Positions 34,117-42,630 of a stretch of DNA of 64,000 nt are shown here, piece by piece. The notes beneath the pieces were generated by a model. That model was not told where the DNA came from and did no database searches. It was given only the letters and a program-made list of their open reading frames with translations. This DNA is from Hyphomicrobiaceae bacterium. GTDB taxonomy: Bacteria; Pseudomonadota; Alphaproteobacteria; Rhizobiales; Hyphomicrobiaceae. The position numbers and the translations under genes were made by a program. Each line of letters opens with the position of its first letter. Positions within the stretch are counted from its first letter, which is position 1. The stretch is taken from contig JALHOW010000001.1 of assembly GCA_022842785.1 (NCBI GenBank), forward strand, positions 372,001 through 436,000. Reading direction: 5' to 3'.

Positions 34117-34722
34117 ATGAAAGGCAGGATCGCAGGGCCCGAGATCGAGCGCCTGATTCAGCTCCTGGCGCGCCTGCCGGGGCTCGGATCGCGTTCGGCG
34201 CGCAAGGCTGCGCTCGCGCTCCTGAAGCGGCGCCACGAGCTGCTGGAACCGCTGGCATCCGCCATGCAGGAAGCCGCGCGCAATCTCGTTTCGTGCGAAG
34301 TCTGCGCCAATCTCGACACGGTCTCGCCGTGCACGCTCTGCGCGGATCCGCGGCGTGATCGCTCGCTCATCGTCGTCGTCGAGGAGATCGGCGATCTCTG
34401 GGCGCTCGAGCGCGCGGGTGTCGTCAGTGGTCTCTATCACGTGCTCGGTGGGCATTTGTCGCCGCTCGACGGCATCGGGCCTGATCAGCTCAATATCGCC
34501 CGCCTCGTCGAGCGCGCACACACGAGCGAAGTCCACGAGGTGCTGCTCGCGCTCAATGCCACGGTTGAAGGGCAGTCGACGGCGCACTATGTGCGAGAGC
34601 AGCTTGCCGATGCGGACGTGAAGGTGTCCGGACTGCAGCACGGGGTGCCCGTAGGGGGTGAACTCGACTATCTTGACGAAGGCACGCTCGCTGCCGCGAT
34701 CCGCTCGCGGCGGACGCTCTAA
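34117..34722 (+). CDS. recR: Recombination mediator RecR
   Basis: A 201-residue protein of the RecFOR pathway that helps load RecA at gaps. It has the helix-hairpin-helix [14 protein letters not shown], a four-cysteine zinc site [16 protein letters not shown], and the Toprim domain starting at [15 protein letters not shown]. The C-terminal Walker-like [17 protein letters not shown] is complete. Usual neighbours dnaX and ybaB are not beside it; threonine aldolase precedes and a MATE gene follows by 16 bases. Confidence 0.96.
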   Translation: MKGRIAGPEIERLIQLLARLPGLGSRSARKAALALLKRRHELLEPLASAMQEAARNLVSCEVCANLDTVSPCTLCADPRRDRSLIVVVEEIGDLWALERAGVVSGLYHVLGGHLSPLDGIGPDQLNIARLVERAHTSEVHEVLLALNATVEGQSTAHYVREQLADADVKVSGLQHGVPVGGELDYLDEGTLAAAIRSRRTL

Positions 34723-34738
34723 GAAAGCTTAAGCCCAA

Positions 34739-36082
34739 ATGGCGAACGACCGCGGGGCCCGCTTCGTCACGGGCTCCATTCCCGCACACGTTCTGCGCAT
34801 GACCGGCGCCGCCGCGTTCGGGCTCATGGCGATCTTTCTCGGCGAACTCGCCAACGTATTCTTTCTGAGCATGCTCGGCGATGTCGAGATCATTGCGGCA
34901 GTCGGCTATGCCTCGACGGTCCTTTTCCTGCTGCTCTCGGTTGGCATCGGCACAGCCATTGCAGCGAGCGCCCTCGTCGCGCCGGCTATCGGCGCCGGAG
35001 ACCTCGCGCGCGCCAAATCCCTCAGCGCCAGCACGCATGTCTACTCGGTGCTCTTCGCCGCCATCTCCGGCATCATCGTGTGGATCTACGTGCCGGAGCT
35101 CATCCGGCTCATCGGTGCGGAGGGACGTACGCACGCGCTCGCCGTCGGTTATCTGCGCATTCTCGTTCCGTTCATGACGCTCATGTCGCTCGGTATGTGC
35201 GCCTCGGCAATCCTGCGCTCGCAGGGAGACGCGCGCCGCTCGATGAACGTCACGCTGGTCGGTGCCTTCGTGAACGTCGCGCTCGATCCGCTCTTCATCT
35301 TCACGTTCGGCCTCGGCATCAACGGCGCCGCATGGGCCACCAACATCTCGCGCATTGCCGTTGCAGGCGCCGGCATCTACTGGCTCATTCGCAAGCACGA
35401 TCTTCTTGCGTGGCCGCGTCTTAAGGATGTGATCGACGACGCGCGCACGATCCTGAGCTTTGCCTTCCCGGCGACGCTCACCAATCTCGCGACGCCGATT
35501 GCCAACGCCTATGTTACCTACGCCATCGCCAGCCACGGCACGGCGGCCGTCGCGGCCTGGGCATTGATCGGGCGCATCTCGCCTGTTGCCTTCGGCGCCA
35601 TCTTCGCACTCTCCGGTGCGGTCGGGCCCGTGCTCGGCCAGAACCTTGGTGCGCGTCAGTGGGCGCGCGTCAGTGTGGCGTTCGACGTCTCGATCCTGAC
35701 GGCGATCGGCTTCACGGCCATTGCCTGGATCGCGCTGGCGCTTGCTGTCGATCCGCTGATTGGCGTGTTCCATGCGACCGGCGAGACGGCAGCCATTCTG
35801 CGGACGTACTGCATCTACCTTTCGCCGATGTTTGCGTTCCTCGGCATTCTCTTCGTTTCCAATGCCGCGCTGAATGCGCTCGGTCATCCGCACTGGCCGA
35901 CCGTGCTCAACTGGGCGCGCGCCACGCTCGGCACGTTTCCCGTTGTGACGATCGGCGGAATGTATTGGGGGCCGACGGGCGTGATCGGCGCGAACCTCGC
36001 CGGTGCGAGTATCTTCGCACTATTCGGGGCATGGCTGTGCCGGCGCCTGATCGCAGAAAAGGCACAGAAGGAAGCGGATTAA
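34739..36082 (+). CDS. MATE-family efflux transporter
   Basis: A 447-residue, 12-helix exporter driven by Na+ or H+. The duplicated halves are visible, with GDVEIIAAVGYASTVLFL near helix 2 and FVNVALDPLFIFTFGLGINGAA as the conserved family motif in the middle. The second half has HGTAAVAAWALIGRISPVA. It starts 16 bases after recR and may be read through from it. Substrate not readable. Confidence 0.9.
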   Translation: MANDRGARFVTGSIPAHVLRMTGAAAFGLMAIFLGELANVFFLSMLGDVEIIAAVGYASTVLFLLLSVGIGTAIAASALVAPAIGAGDLARAKSLSASTHVYSVLFAAISGIIVWIYVPELIRLIGAEGRTHALAVGYLRILVPFMTLMSLGMCASAILRSQGDARRSMNVTLVGAFVNVALDPLFIFTFGLGINGAAWATNISRIAVAGAGIYWLIRKHDLLAWPRLKDVIDDARTILSFAFPATLTNLATPIANAYVTYAIASHGTAAVAAWALIGRISPVAFGAIFALSGAVGPVLGQNLGARQWARVSVAFDVSILTAIGFTAIAWIALALAVDPLIGVFHATGETAAILRTYCIYLSPMFAFLGILFVSNAALNALGHPHWPTVLNWARATLGTFPVVTIGGMYWGPTGVIGANLAGASIFALFGAWLCRRLIAEKAQKEAD

Positions 36083-36176
36083 GCGTAGCGATCGGGGCGC
36101 CTCGTGGCTTCGCCACGAGTGGGGCCGCATGCCTCTGGCATGCCTTCGGTATGACCCCACCCCCCAATCGGGGACA

Positions 36177-36270
36177 CCCCCGAACCCCCGTCTTTTATGA
36201 ACTTGGAGTTGCAACGAGCGACATGGTCATAAAAGGCGGGTGGGTCCGGGAGGGTGTCCCTCCCGGTTGG
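36177..36270. repeat. Dispersed hairpin repeat of a second type, copy A
   Basis: The left arm CGTCTTTTATGA and the right arm TCATAAAAGGCGGG are near-complementary, and GTCCGGGAGG-GTGT-CCCTCCCGG makes a second, tight hairpin. The stretch from AGCGACATGG through TCATAAAAGGCGGGTGGGTC and the GGGAGG hairpin returns in inverse orientation at 43393-43445. It fills the gap between the convergent MATE and znuC genes. Two small dyads (CGTGGCTTCGCCACG and GCATGCCTCTGGCATGC) lie just to its left. Confidence 0.75.
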
Positions 36271-36308
36271 GGTGCGGGGCAAAAGCCCCGTCGCGCCGAA
36301 GGCGCGAG

Positions 36309-37181
36309 TTAGCGCTCGCCGTCCTCTTTCGCGGGATGGGTTGCTCCGGTCAGATCGTGACTGTGATCATGCTGATGCTGGTAGAGGGCGAAGGAGCGCG
36401 CGGCCTCGGCGCCGAAGAGGCGCACGTACTCGGGATGCTGCGCGACGGTCTCGGGTTGTCCCGAGCAGCAGATATGGCGGTTGACGCAGATGACGCGGTC
36501 GCTCTGCGCCATGACGACGTGCAGATCGTGGCTGACGAGCAGGATGCCGACGCCGCGCGCATCGCGTATGCGGCCGATGAGATCGTACAACTCCGCTTCG
36601 CCCGTGTAGTCGACGCCGCGCACTGGTTCGTCGAGGACGAGGAGCTTGGGCTGCCGCAAGAGCGCACGCGCGAGGACGACGCGCTGCAGCTCGCCGCCCG
36701 AGAGCTGAGAAAGCTGCTGGCCGATCACGCGTGTCGCGCCCACCTCGCCGAGGGCGGCTTGAGCTTGCGCCGGCGTGTGCTGGCTGCCGAGCGCGAGAAA
36801 GCGCGCGACGGTCATGGGAATGGCGGGATCGCGGTCGAAGCGCTGGGGCGCGTAGCCGACGGTCAAGCCATCGCGCCGCGTGATCGTGCCGCGATCGGGC
36901 CGTTCCAGGCCGAGCAGGATGCGCACGAGTGTGGTCTTTCCGGCGCCATTTGGGCCGATCAGCGTGACGATCTCGCCCGGTGCAAGATCGAGATCGACGC
37001 CTTCGAGAATGGTTCTACCGGTGCGCGCGAAGTGAACGTCGCGCGCCGAAAGCAGGATGTCCGTCCGCTCGGGCAGTCTTCCGGAATGCGCATGATGATG
37101 CGCGTGGTCGTGGTGATGATGCTCATGGCTATGACCGTGATGGTGGTCATGCGCGCCATGGTCGTGAGTGTGGGCGCTCAT
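36309..37181 (-). CDS. znuC: Zinc ABC transporter ATPase ZnuC, histidine-rich
   Basis: A 290-residue ABC ATPase. Walker A is LIGPNGAGKTTLVRI, the signature is LSGGELQRVVLARAL, and Walker B is LLVLDEPVRGVD; the switch His is in LVSHDLH. It has an unusual N-terminal extension with about 18 histidines in the first 33 residues and a shorter one at the C-terminus (YQHQHDHSHD), suited to bind Zn2+. It overlaps zur by ATGA and follows it. No znuA or znuB is near. Zinc uptake is the likely role. Confidence 0.9.
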   Translation of the reverse strand: MSAHTHDHGAHDHHHGHSHEHHHHDHAHHHAHSGRLPERTDILLSARDVHFARTGRTILEGVDLDLAPGEIVTLIGPNGAGKTTLVRILLGLERPDRGTITRRDGLTVGYAPQRFDRDPAIPMTVARFLALGSQHTPAQAQAALGEVGATRVIGQQLSQLSGGELQRVVLARALLRQPKLLVLDEPVRGVDYTGEAELYDLIGRIRDARGVGILLVSHDLHVVMAQSDRVICVNRHICCSGQPETVAQHPEYVRLFGAEAARSFALYQHQHDHSHDLTGATHPAKEDGER

Positions 37182-37684
37182 TGTGGTGAAGCCGCGCAGC
37201 TCGTGCAAAGGCCTGCAACCTCGACCATGACGCGTGTCGGTGCAAAGCCTGTGCCGCGAGCGGCCCCGTCGATGGCTTCGAACGCGGCGGGGGTGGCGAT
37301 CTCTGCGACCATGGCGCAGCGCTCGCAGGCGAGCACGATCTGCCGCGCACCATGCTTGCCGTGGGCTGCGTGACAGGCGAAGTAGGCATTGCGGCTCTCG
37401 AGGCGATGGACGACGCCCATCTCGAGAAGCGCATCCAGCGCCCGATAGACGGATATGGGCGCCATGCGCGTGCGCTCTTTTTGCGAAAGGCGCTCGAGGA
37501 TTTCGTAGGCGCCCACGGCGTGGTGAGAGCCGGCAACCTCCTCGAGCACGCGGCGCCGCAGGGGCGTCAGCCTGAGACCGTTCGCCTCGAAGGCGTCCGA
37601 CGCGCGTTTGAGCGTTTCCTTGAGGCACGGGGCGTGGTCGTGGCCGGGGCTCGGGAAAGCGGGCGCGGGCTGCGTGCGGCGCAT
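37178..37684 (-). CDS. zur: Zinc uptake regulator Zur (Fur family)
   Basis: A 168-residue Fur-family repressor. The winged helix has LRLTPLRRRVLEEVAGSHHAVGAYEILERL and APISVYRALDALLEMGVVHRLES. The metal-binding half has the sensor FACHAAHGKHGA and two CxxC pairs (CERC and CTSC) for structural zinc. Its stop overlaps the start of znuC, so regulator and ATPase are made together. The missing HHDH site of Fur and the zinc gene next to it support Zur over Fur. Confidence 0.92.
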   Translation of the reverse strand: MRRTQPAPAFPSPGHDHAPCLKETLKRASDAFEANGLRLTPLRRRVLEEVAGSHHAVGAYEILERLSQKERTRMAPISVYRALDALLEMGVVHRLESRNAYFACHAAHGKHGARQIVLACERCAMVAEIATPAAFEAIDGAARGTGFAPTRVMVEVAGLCTSCAASPQ

Positions 37685-37719
37685 GTTTGTCTCGCTGCTG
37701 GTCGGCTGCAGGTTCTATG

Positions 37720-37740
37720 GGTACAATATAACACTATTCG
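37720..37740. promoter_or_regulatory. Candidate Zur box upstream of zur
   Basis: On the minus strand the AT-rich string AGTGTTATATTGTACC lies about 36 bases before the zur start. It contains the half-site TGTTATA of alphaproteobacterial Zur boxes; the second half is imperfect. It would give autoregulation of the zur-znuC pair. Confidence 0.4.
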
Positions 37741-37864
37741 CTCGACTGCACAGTCCGACAACACACGCCATTGTGACGCGCACTGCATTGCCGCTGGCTG
37801 ATGGCGTGTGCTCATCTGGCCGCGGAAACTGTCGGTTAGGCCCTGCGAGCGCGAGACCAACACC

Positions 37865-38365
37865 ATGAGCGAATTTCAACAGCCGTCACGGCCCATAAAT
37901 GCGGGCACGCGTATTGGCCATGTTCATCTCAAGGTCGCCGACATCGAGCGGGCACTCGGCTTCTGGCGTGACGTTCTCGGTTTCGAGATCACGCAGCAGC
38001 GCGAGAGCGCCGTTTTCCTATCGGCCGGCGGTTATCACCACCACATTGCGCTCAACACCTGGGAGAGCAAGGGTGGATCACCGCCAGCGCCGGGAACGAC
38101 CGGGCTCTATCACGTCGCGATCCTCTATCCGGACCGGGCGACGCTTGCCGATGCATTGAGGCGGGTGCAGGCAGCCGGTATAAAACTCGACGGCGCGAGC
38201 GACCACGGCGTGAGCGAAGCCCTGTACTTGCGCGACTTTGACGGCAATGGCGTCGAGCTTTACCGCGACAAGCCCAAGGAAGAGTGGCCACGCACCGCCG
38301 AAGGCGTCCTCAACATGACCACGAAGCGCCTCGATCTAGATGCGCTTCTGGCGGAGGGCCGGTAG
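37865..38365 (+). CDS. VOC-family (glyoxalase/extradiol dioxygenase-like) protein
   Basis: A 166-residue protein of the vicinal-oxygen-chelate fold. Metal ligand candidates are HVHLKVADIERALGFWRDVLGF (first His), YHHHIALNTW, LYHVAILYPDR and GNGVELYRDKP (Glu), that is the layout of the CatE/2,3-dihydroxybiphenyl-dioxygenase-like family found widely in Hyphomicrobiales. A dioxygenase activity cannot be claimed from sequence. It is divergent from zur across 180 bases and precedes the aldehyde dehydrogenase by 116 bases. Confidence 0.85.
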   Translation: MSEFQQPSRPINAGTRIGHVHLKVADIERALGFWRDVLGFEITQQRESAVFLSAGGYHHHIALNTWESKGGSPPAPGTTGLYHVAILYPDRATLADALRRVQAAGIKLDGASDHGVSEALYLRDFDGNGVELYRDKPKEEWPRTAEGVLNMTTKRLDLDALLAEGR

Positions 38366-38481
38366 GCGTCAGCGTCCTTGCTGCGATCATCTTCGGCGGA
38401 TAGCTTGCGCCTCGATCAACGATCACGCGCGATCCCGCGCGTGGCGGCTCGGCTGTCACGCGCCAGCCTCGGGAGAGAAAC

Positions 38482-40002
38482 ATGCAAGACCGGCCAACGA
38501 CACTGAAGCGCTACCAGACCTATATCGACGGCAAGTGGACGGATGCCGCCTCGGGCAAGGCCTTTGAGACAAGCGATCCCTACACGGGTGAGCCTTGGGC
38601 ACTTATTCCGGAATGCGACGCTCGCGACGCGGAGCTCGCTTGTGCTGCCGCAGCTCGCGCTTTCGAGAGTGGCCCATGGCCTGCGATGACCGCGACGGCG
38701 CGCGGGCGCCTGCTGCGCAAGATGGGTGATCTCATTGCCAAGCACGCCAAGCATCTGGCCGAGATCGAAGTGCGCGACAACGGCAAGCTCATCTCGGAGA
38801 TGTACGCGCAGACGCAGTATCTGCCGGAGTGGTACTATTATTATGGCGGGCTCGCGGACAAGATCACGGGCCAGACCATCCCGGTCGATAAGCCCGATCA
38901 CTTCTGCTACACGCTCAAGGAGCCGGTTGGTCCCTGCGTGTTCATCACGCCCTGGAACTCGCCGCTCATGCTCGTCGGCTGGAAGCTCGCGCCGGCGCTG
39001 GCGGCGGGCTGCACCGTCGTCATCAAGCCAAGCGAGTTCACCTCCGCCTCGTTGCTCGAGTTCATCAAGCTCGTCGTCGAGGAAGCGGGCGTTCCACCAG
39101 GCGTCATCAACGTTGTGACGGGCTATGGCGCTGTCGTCGGCGAGCCGCTCGTCACGCACCCGAAGATCGCCAAGGTCGCGTTCACGGGCGGCACGGCGAC
39201 CGGCGCCCGCGTGAATGAGCTCGCCGCGCGCTCGTTCAAGAAGGTGTCGCTCGAACTCGGCGGCAAATCGCCGAACATCATGTTCGACGACTGCATTCTC
39301 GACGAGGCAGTGAACGGCGCGATCTCAGGCATCTTTGCCGCCACGGGACAGACCTGCATCGCCGGCTCCCGCCTGCTCGTGCAGGAGAGCATTCACGACA
39401 AGTTCGTCGAGAAGCTCGTCGAGGTTGCCAAGACGGCCAAGCTCGGCAATCCGCAGCTCTTCGAGACGCAGGTCGGTCCGGTAACGACGCCGCCGCAGTA
39501 TGAGAAGATCCTCGGCTACATCGACATCGCCAAAGGCGAGGGCGCGAAGTGCGTACTCGGCGGCGGACCTGCAACGGCAGCCGAAGGTGGCGGCAAGTAC
39601 TTCGTCAAGCCGACGATCTTCACGGGCGTGAACAACCAGATGCGCATCGCGCAGGAAGAGGTCTTCGGTCCGGTTCTGTCCGTCATCAAGTTCAAGGACG
39701 AGGCTGAGGCTATCCAGATCGCGAACGACATCGCATTTGGTCTCGGCTCGGGCGTGTGGACGCAGTCCGTTCGCCGCGCGACCATGATGGCGCAGAAGAT
39801 CAAGGCCGGCACGGTGTGGGTGAATACGTACCGCGCCGTATCCTTCACGATGCCCTTCGGCGGCTACAAGGCGTCGGGGCTTGGACGCGAGAACGGTGCT
39901 GATGCGATCGAGGGCTATCTGCAGACCAAGAGCGTGTGGATCAACAATGCGGTCGGCGGCGGCGGCAATCCGTTCGTCATGAAGACGTCGTCGAACAGCT
40001 AA
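38482..40002 (+). CDS. NAD(P)-dependent aldehyde dehydrogenase
   Basis: A 506-residue aldehyde dehydrogenase. Seen are FITPWNSPLMLVGWKLAPAL, the coenzyme segment VAFTGGTATGARV, the general base in SLELGGKSPNIMFDD and the catalytic cysteine in ATGQTCIAGSRLLV. FGPVLSVIKF and PFGGYKASGLGRENG complete the family. The range of substrates is not readable; the neighbouring GMC oxidoreductases make aldehydes from alcohols, so it may finish their oxidation. GGGAGAG precedes the start, and a strong terminator follows. Confidence 0.93.
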   Translation: MQDRPTTLKRYQTYIDGKWTDAASGKAFETSDPYTGEPWALIPECDARDAELACAAAARAFESGPWPAMTATARGRLLRKMGDLIAKHAKHLAEIEVRDNGKLISEMYAQTQYLPEWYYYYGGLADKITGQTIPVDKPDHFCYTLKEPVGPCVFITPWNSPLMLVGWKLAPALAAGCTVVIKPSEFTSASLLEFIKLVVEEAGVPPGVINVVTGYGAVVGEPLVTHPKIAKVAFTGGTATGARVNELAARSFKKVSLELGGKSPNIMFDDCILDEAVNGAISGIFAATGQTCIAGSRLLVQESIHDKFVEKLVEVAKTAKLGNPQLFETQVGPVTTPPQYEKILGYIDIAKGEGAKCVLGGGPATAAEGGGKYFVKPTIFTGVNNQMRIAQEEVFGPVLSVIKFKDEAEAIQIANDIAFGLGSGVWTQSVRRATMMAQKIKAGTVWVNTYRAVSFTMPFGGYKASGLGRENGADAIEGYLQTKSVWINNAVGGGGNPFVMKTSSNS

Positions 40003-40025
40003 AGCGGTTCGCTTCAGTAGACATC

Positions 40026-40063
40026 AAAAGAGCACGCGCGAGAAACCTCGCGCGTGCTCTTTT
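40026..40063. terminator. Bidirectional intrinsic terminator, 17-base-pair stem
   Basis: AAAAGAGCACGCGCGAG pairs in full with CTCGCGCGTGCTCTTTT around an AAAC loop. A and T runs at both ends let it end the aldehyde dehydrogenase transcript and that of the convergent gene at 40370. Confidence 0.92.
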
Positions 40064-40079
40064 CATTTCAAGGTGCGGA

Positions 40080-40370
40080 TCAAACGCAGCTGTCGAGGCC
40101 GTGCTCGAACACCATGCAGACTTGTCCCGTCGGGAGACGACAGCGGTCACCGCGCCACTTGAGGCCTTCACACGGGGGATAGTTGCCCCTGAGAGGCTCA
40201 TACACCTTTCGTGAGCCGCGCCGCGCATTCGGCTGAGGTGCCGGTGGGCGATCGACGCCCATGGGATCTAGGCGCCTGAAGCCGTTGTAGAGATCCTGTG
40301 CTCCAGCGGGGGCCGGAATGGCCAGCGCAGCGACCAAGCTGATCGCTGCACCAATGGTGAGTGTACGCAT
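40080..40370 (-). CDS. Small secreted protein of unknown function
   Basis: 96 residues with a signal peptide (MRTLTIGAAISLVAALAIPA, cleavage after AGA at 24). The mature part is basic and proline-rich in the middle (DRPPAPQPNARRGSRKVYEP) and ends in a cysteine-rich module with CEGLKWRGDRCRLPTGQVCMVFEHGLDSC, four cysteines in 30 residues (written here with three shorter pieces CEGLKWRGDRC, TGQVC and GLDSC in order). GGAAGGG precedes the start. No family recognised; it is not close in sequence to the two-cysteine family at 19.8-24.3 kb. Confidence 0.65.
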   Translation of the reverse strand: MRTLTIGAAISLVAALAIPAPAGAQDLYNGFRRLDPMGVDRPPAPQPNARRGSRKVYEPLRGNYPPCEGLKWRGDRCRLPTGQVCMVFEHGLDSCV

Positions 40371-40454
40371 ACGGTGGCCCTTCCTCTGTTCTCATGGAGT
40401 TGGGGCCGTACCCCGCGAAATCAAGCGCGGCGCTTTGATGAAATTCCGGAAAAG

Positions 40455-40488
40455 AAAAAAGCCCGCGGTCGGGGGGAGACCGCGGGCT
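40455..40488 (-). terminator. Intrinsic terminator facing left
   Basis: On the minus strand AGCCCGCGGTC pairs with GACCGCGGGCT (11 base pairs, no mismatch), the loop is TCCCCCC, and six T follow. No minus-strand protein gene lies within 3 kb upstream, so it must end a non-coding or antisense transcript. Confidence 0.85.
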
Positions 40489-40541
40489 ATCACGTGACGC
40501 CTCTATGGGGGGGATAGGTGGGACGGCGCCACGAATTCACT
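40455..40541 (-). ncRNA. Candidate short RNA with two C-rich loops
   Basis: Predicted from structure only. A possible minus-strand promoter has CTTGCA at 40577-40572 and GCATAT at 40553-40548 (18 bases apart). The transcript would start near 40541 and end in the terminator at 40455-40488, about 87 bases. Between them CTAT-CCCCCCC-ATAG (40503-40517) would show a C7 loop, and the terminator hairpin shows a TCCCCCC loop. C-rich loops that can pair with ribosome-binding sites are known from alphaproteobacterial small RNAs. No expression evidence. Confidence 0.35.
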
Positions 40542-40945
40542 GTGTCCATATGCACCCATCTGGGGAAAAACTGCAAGGCCTGACGCGAAAAATTGTTTAC
40601 AAGAGGTGAATTCTGGGGCAGCGCGTTAATCAATTCAAGGGTGTGGTAACCTTGAGATGCAATCACTGGTCGATCTAGCCTCCATGCAAACCAGGAGACG
40701 CCCTACGGGGCATCCCTGAGGCCTTGCCGGCGCAACCCGATTTCGGATGGCGCGCGGGTGCTACCAGCTATGCGGCGGGCGATGACGCGGACGCTGCTCA
40801 ACATCCCGAATTTTCCGCATTGCCTGCCTCCGCGCGCGCGTTATGAACATGGTCTGCAGCAAAAAGCAGGTCTGGAGCGCGGACGGCCCGATCTGGTGCT
40901 GGTCCGGACAAAGGCTCCGGTGAAACGCGGGCGGGGAGACGGCAG

Positions 40946-42592
40946 ATGGGCGCTGAAGGCACCTATGACTACATCATTGTCGGTGCAGGCACGGCGGGCT
41001 GCCTGCTCGCCAATCGTCTCTCCGCCGATCCAAGTCAGCGCGTGCTGCTGCTCGAAGCTGGTGGCAGTGACAACTATCACTGGATCCATATTCCGGTCGG
41101 CTACCTCTATCTCATGGGCAATCCCCGCGCCGACTGGGGCTACTCGACGGCGGCAGAGCCCGGCTTGAATGGACGCGCCTTGAGCTATCCGCGCGGGAAA
41201 GTGCTCGGCGGCTGCTCTTCGATCAACGGCATGATCTACATGCGCGGGCAGGCGCGCGACTACGATGGCTGGCGTCAGATGGGCAATCCCGGCTGGGGCT
41301 GGGATGATGTGCTTCCCTACTTCCGCCGCCACGAGGATCAATGGGCACTCGAGCCCGACGCCTTCGAGGAACTGCACGATCGCGGCGGCGAGTGGCGCAT
41401 CGAGAAGCCGCGCATTTCCTGGGAGATCCTCGACGCCTTCCGCGAAGCCGCCGCCGAGGCCGGCATCCCGAAGACCGACGACTTCAACCGTGGCGACAAC
41501 GATGGCTGCGGCTACTTCCACGTCAATCAGCGCTCAGGCATTCGCTGGAATACGGCGAAGGGATTTCTCCGCCCCGCGAAGGGGCGCCCGAACTTGACGA
41601 TCGCGACGCACGCGACGGTGCATCGCCTGGAGATGTCGGGTAAGCGCGTCACGGGTGTTGCCTTCAATCAATACGGCGCCATGCGTCAGGCGACTGCGCG
41701 CCGCGAGGTGGTCATGGCCGCCGGTGCCATCGGCACGCCGCAGATCCTCCAGCTCTCCGGCATCGGCCCTGGTGCGCTGCTGCAGCAGCACGGCATTGGC
41801 GTGCGTCACGAGCTGAAGGGCGTCGGCGAGAATCTTCAGGATCATCTGCAGATCCGCTGTGCCTACAAGGTGCAGGGCGTGAAGACGATGAACGAGCGCT
41901 ACCAGAGCCTCGTGCAGCGCGCGAGTTTCGCTCTGGAATATGCGCTGTTCCGGCGTGGCCCCATGACCATGGCGCCCTCGCAGCTCGGCGCCTTCACGCG
42001 CTCCGATCCTTCGCGCGAGACGCCCAACATCCAGTACCATGTGCAGCCGCTGACACTGCCTAAGTTCGGCGAGCCGCTCGATCCCTTCCCGGCCTTCACG
42101 GCGAGCGTGTGCAACGTGCGCCCGACAAGCCGCGGGCATGTGCGCATCATGTCATCCGACCCGAGTGCGCATCCCGAGATCCGCCCGAACTATCTCGCAA
42201 CCGAGGACGACCGCCGCGTCGCCGCCGACAGCGTGCGCGTCACGCGCCGCATCGTCTCCATGCCGGCACTCGCCAAGTATCGCCCCGAGGAGTTCCGCCC
42301 CGGGCCGGCCATCGAGAGCGACGAGGATCTGGCCAAAGCAGCCGGCGAAATCTCGACGACCATCTTCCATCCTGTTTCGACATGCCGGATGGGCACCGAC
42401 GATCTTGCCGTTGTGTCGCCCCGCCTCAAGGCGCATGGTCTCGAAGGTTTGCGCATTGCCGATGCCTCGGTCATGCCGACCATCACGTCCGGCAACACGA
42501 ATTCGCCGACGCTGATGATCGCCGAGAAGGCTGCGGCTATGATCGCGGAGGACTGGCAGTCAGCGGCAGCGCGCGAGCAGCCGGCTGCGTAG
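40946..42592 (+). CDS. GMC-family FAD oxidoreductase (choline-dehydrogenase-like) 1
   Basis: A 548-residue flavoenzyme that oxidises an alcohol to an aldehyde. The FAD loop is YDYIIVGAGTAGCLLANRL, the second signature is PRGKVLGGCSSINGMIYMRG, the third is GAIGTPQILQLSGIGPG. The active-site His is in FHPVSTCRMG, and the Asn/His partner region is SGNTNSPTLMIAEKAA. No signal peptide, so cytoplasmic. A haloacid dehalogenase gene follows by 38 bases; a second GMC enzyme lies at 44411. Start set by GGGGAGAC. Confidence 0.92.
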   Translation: MGAEGTYDYIIVGAGTAGCLLANRLSADPSQRVLLLEAGGSDNYHWIHIPVGYLYLMGNPRADWGYSTAAEPGLNGRALSYPRGKVLGGCSSINGMIYMRGQARDYDGWRQMGNPGWGWDDVLPYFRRHEDQWALEPDAFEELHDRGGEWRIEKPRISWEILDAFREAAAEAGIPKTDDFNRGDNDGCGYFHVNQRSGIRWNTAKGFLRPAKGRPNLTIATHATVHRLEMSGKRVTGVAFNQYGAMRQATARREVVMAAGAIGTPQILQLSGIGPGALLQQHGIGVRHELKGVGENLQDHLQIRCAYKVQGVKTMNERYQSLVQRASFALEYALFRRGPMTMAPSQLGAFTRSDPSRETPNIQYHVQPLTLPKFGEPLDPFPAFTASVCNVRPTSRGHVRIMSSDPSAHPEIRPNYLATEDDRRVAADSVRVTRRIVSMPALAKYRPEEFRPGPAIESDEDLAKAAGEISTTIFHPVSTCRMGTDDLAVVSPRLKAHGLEGLRIADASVMPTITSGNTNSPTLMIAEKAAAMIAEDWQSAAAREQPAA

Positions 42593-42630
42593 ACCGGACC
42601 ACGAGAAAATCACAAGAAGGGTGGAGAGCA

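Larger units (their letters stand above)
40371..40945. other. Intergenic region of 575 bases with a leftward terminator
   Basis: The longest gap of the window. It lies upstream of both a minus-strand gene (start 40370) and a plus-strand gene (start 40946). It holds a strong minus-strand terminator at 40455-40488 and a possible short RNA. No credible protein gene found in 40545-40945; readings there lack ribosome sites. Confidence 0.6.

Noticed and set aside
34553-35893. A minus-strand open frame of 446 codons over the MATE gene
   Set aside because: Highly charged antisense text (Arg, Glu, Asp), no motif; the plus strand holds the 12-helix exporter.
36309-37628. A longer ZnuC with 149 extra N-terminal residues
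   Set aside because: The extra part is the zur gene read in another frame; the ATG at 37181 overlaps the zur stop and begins the His-rich segment.
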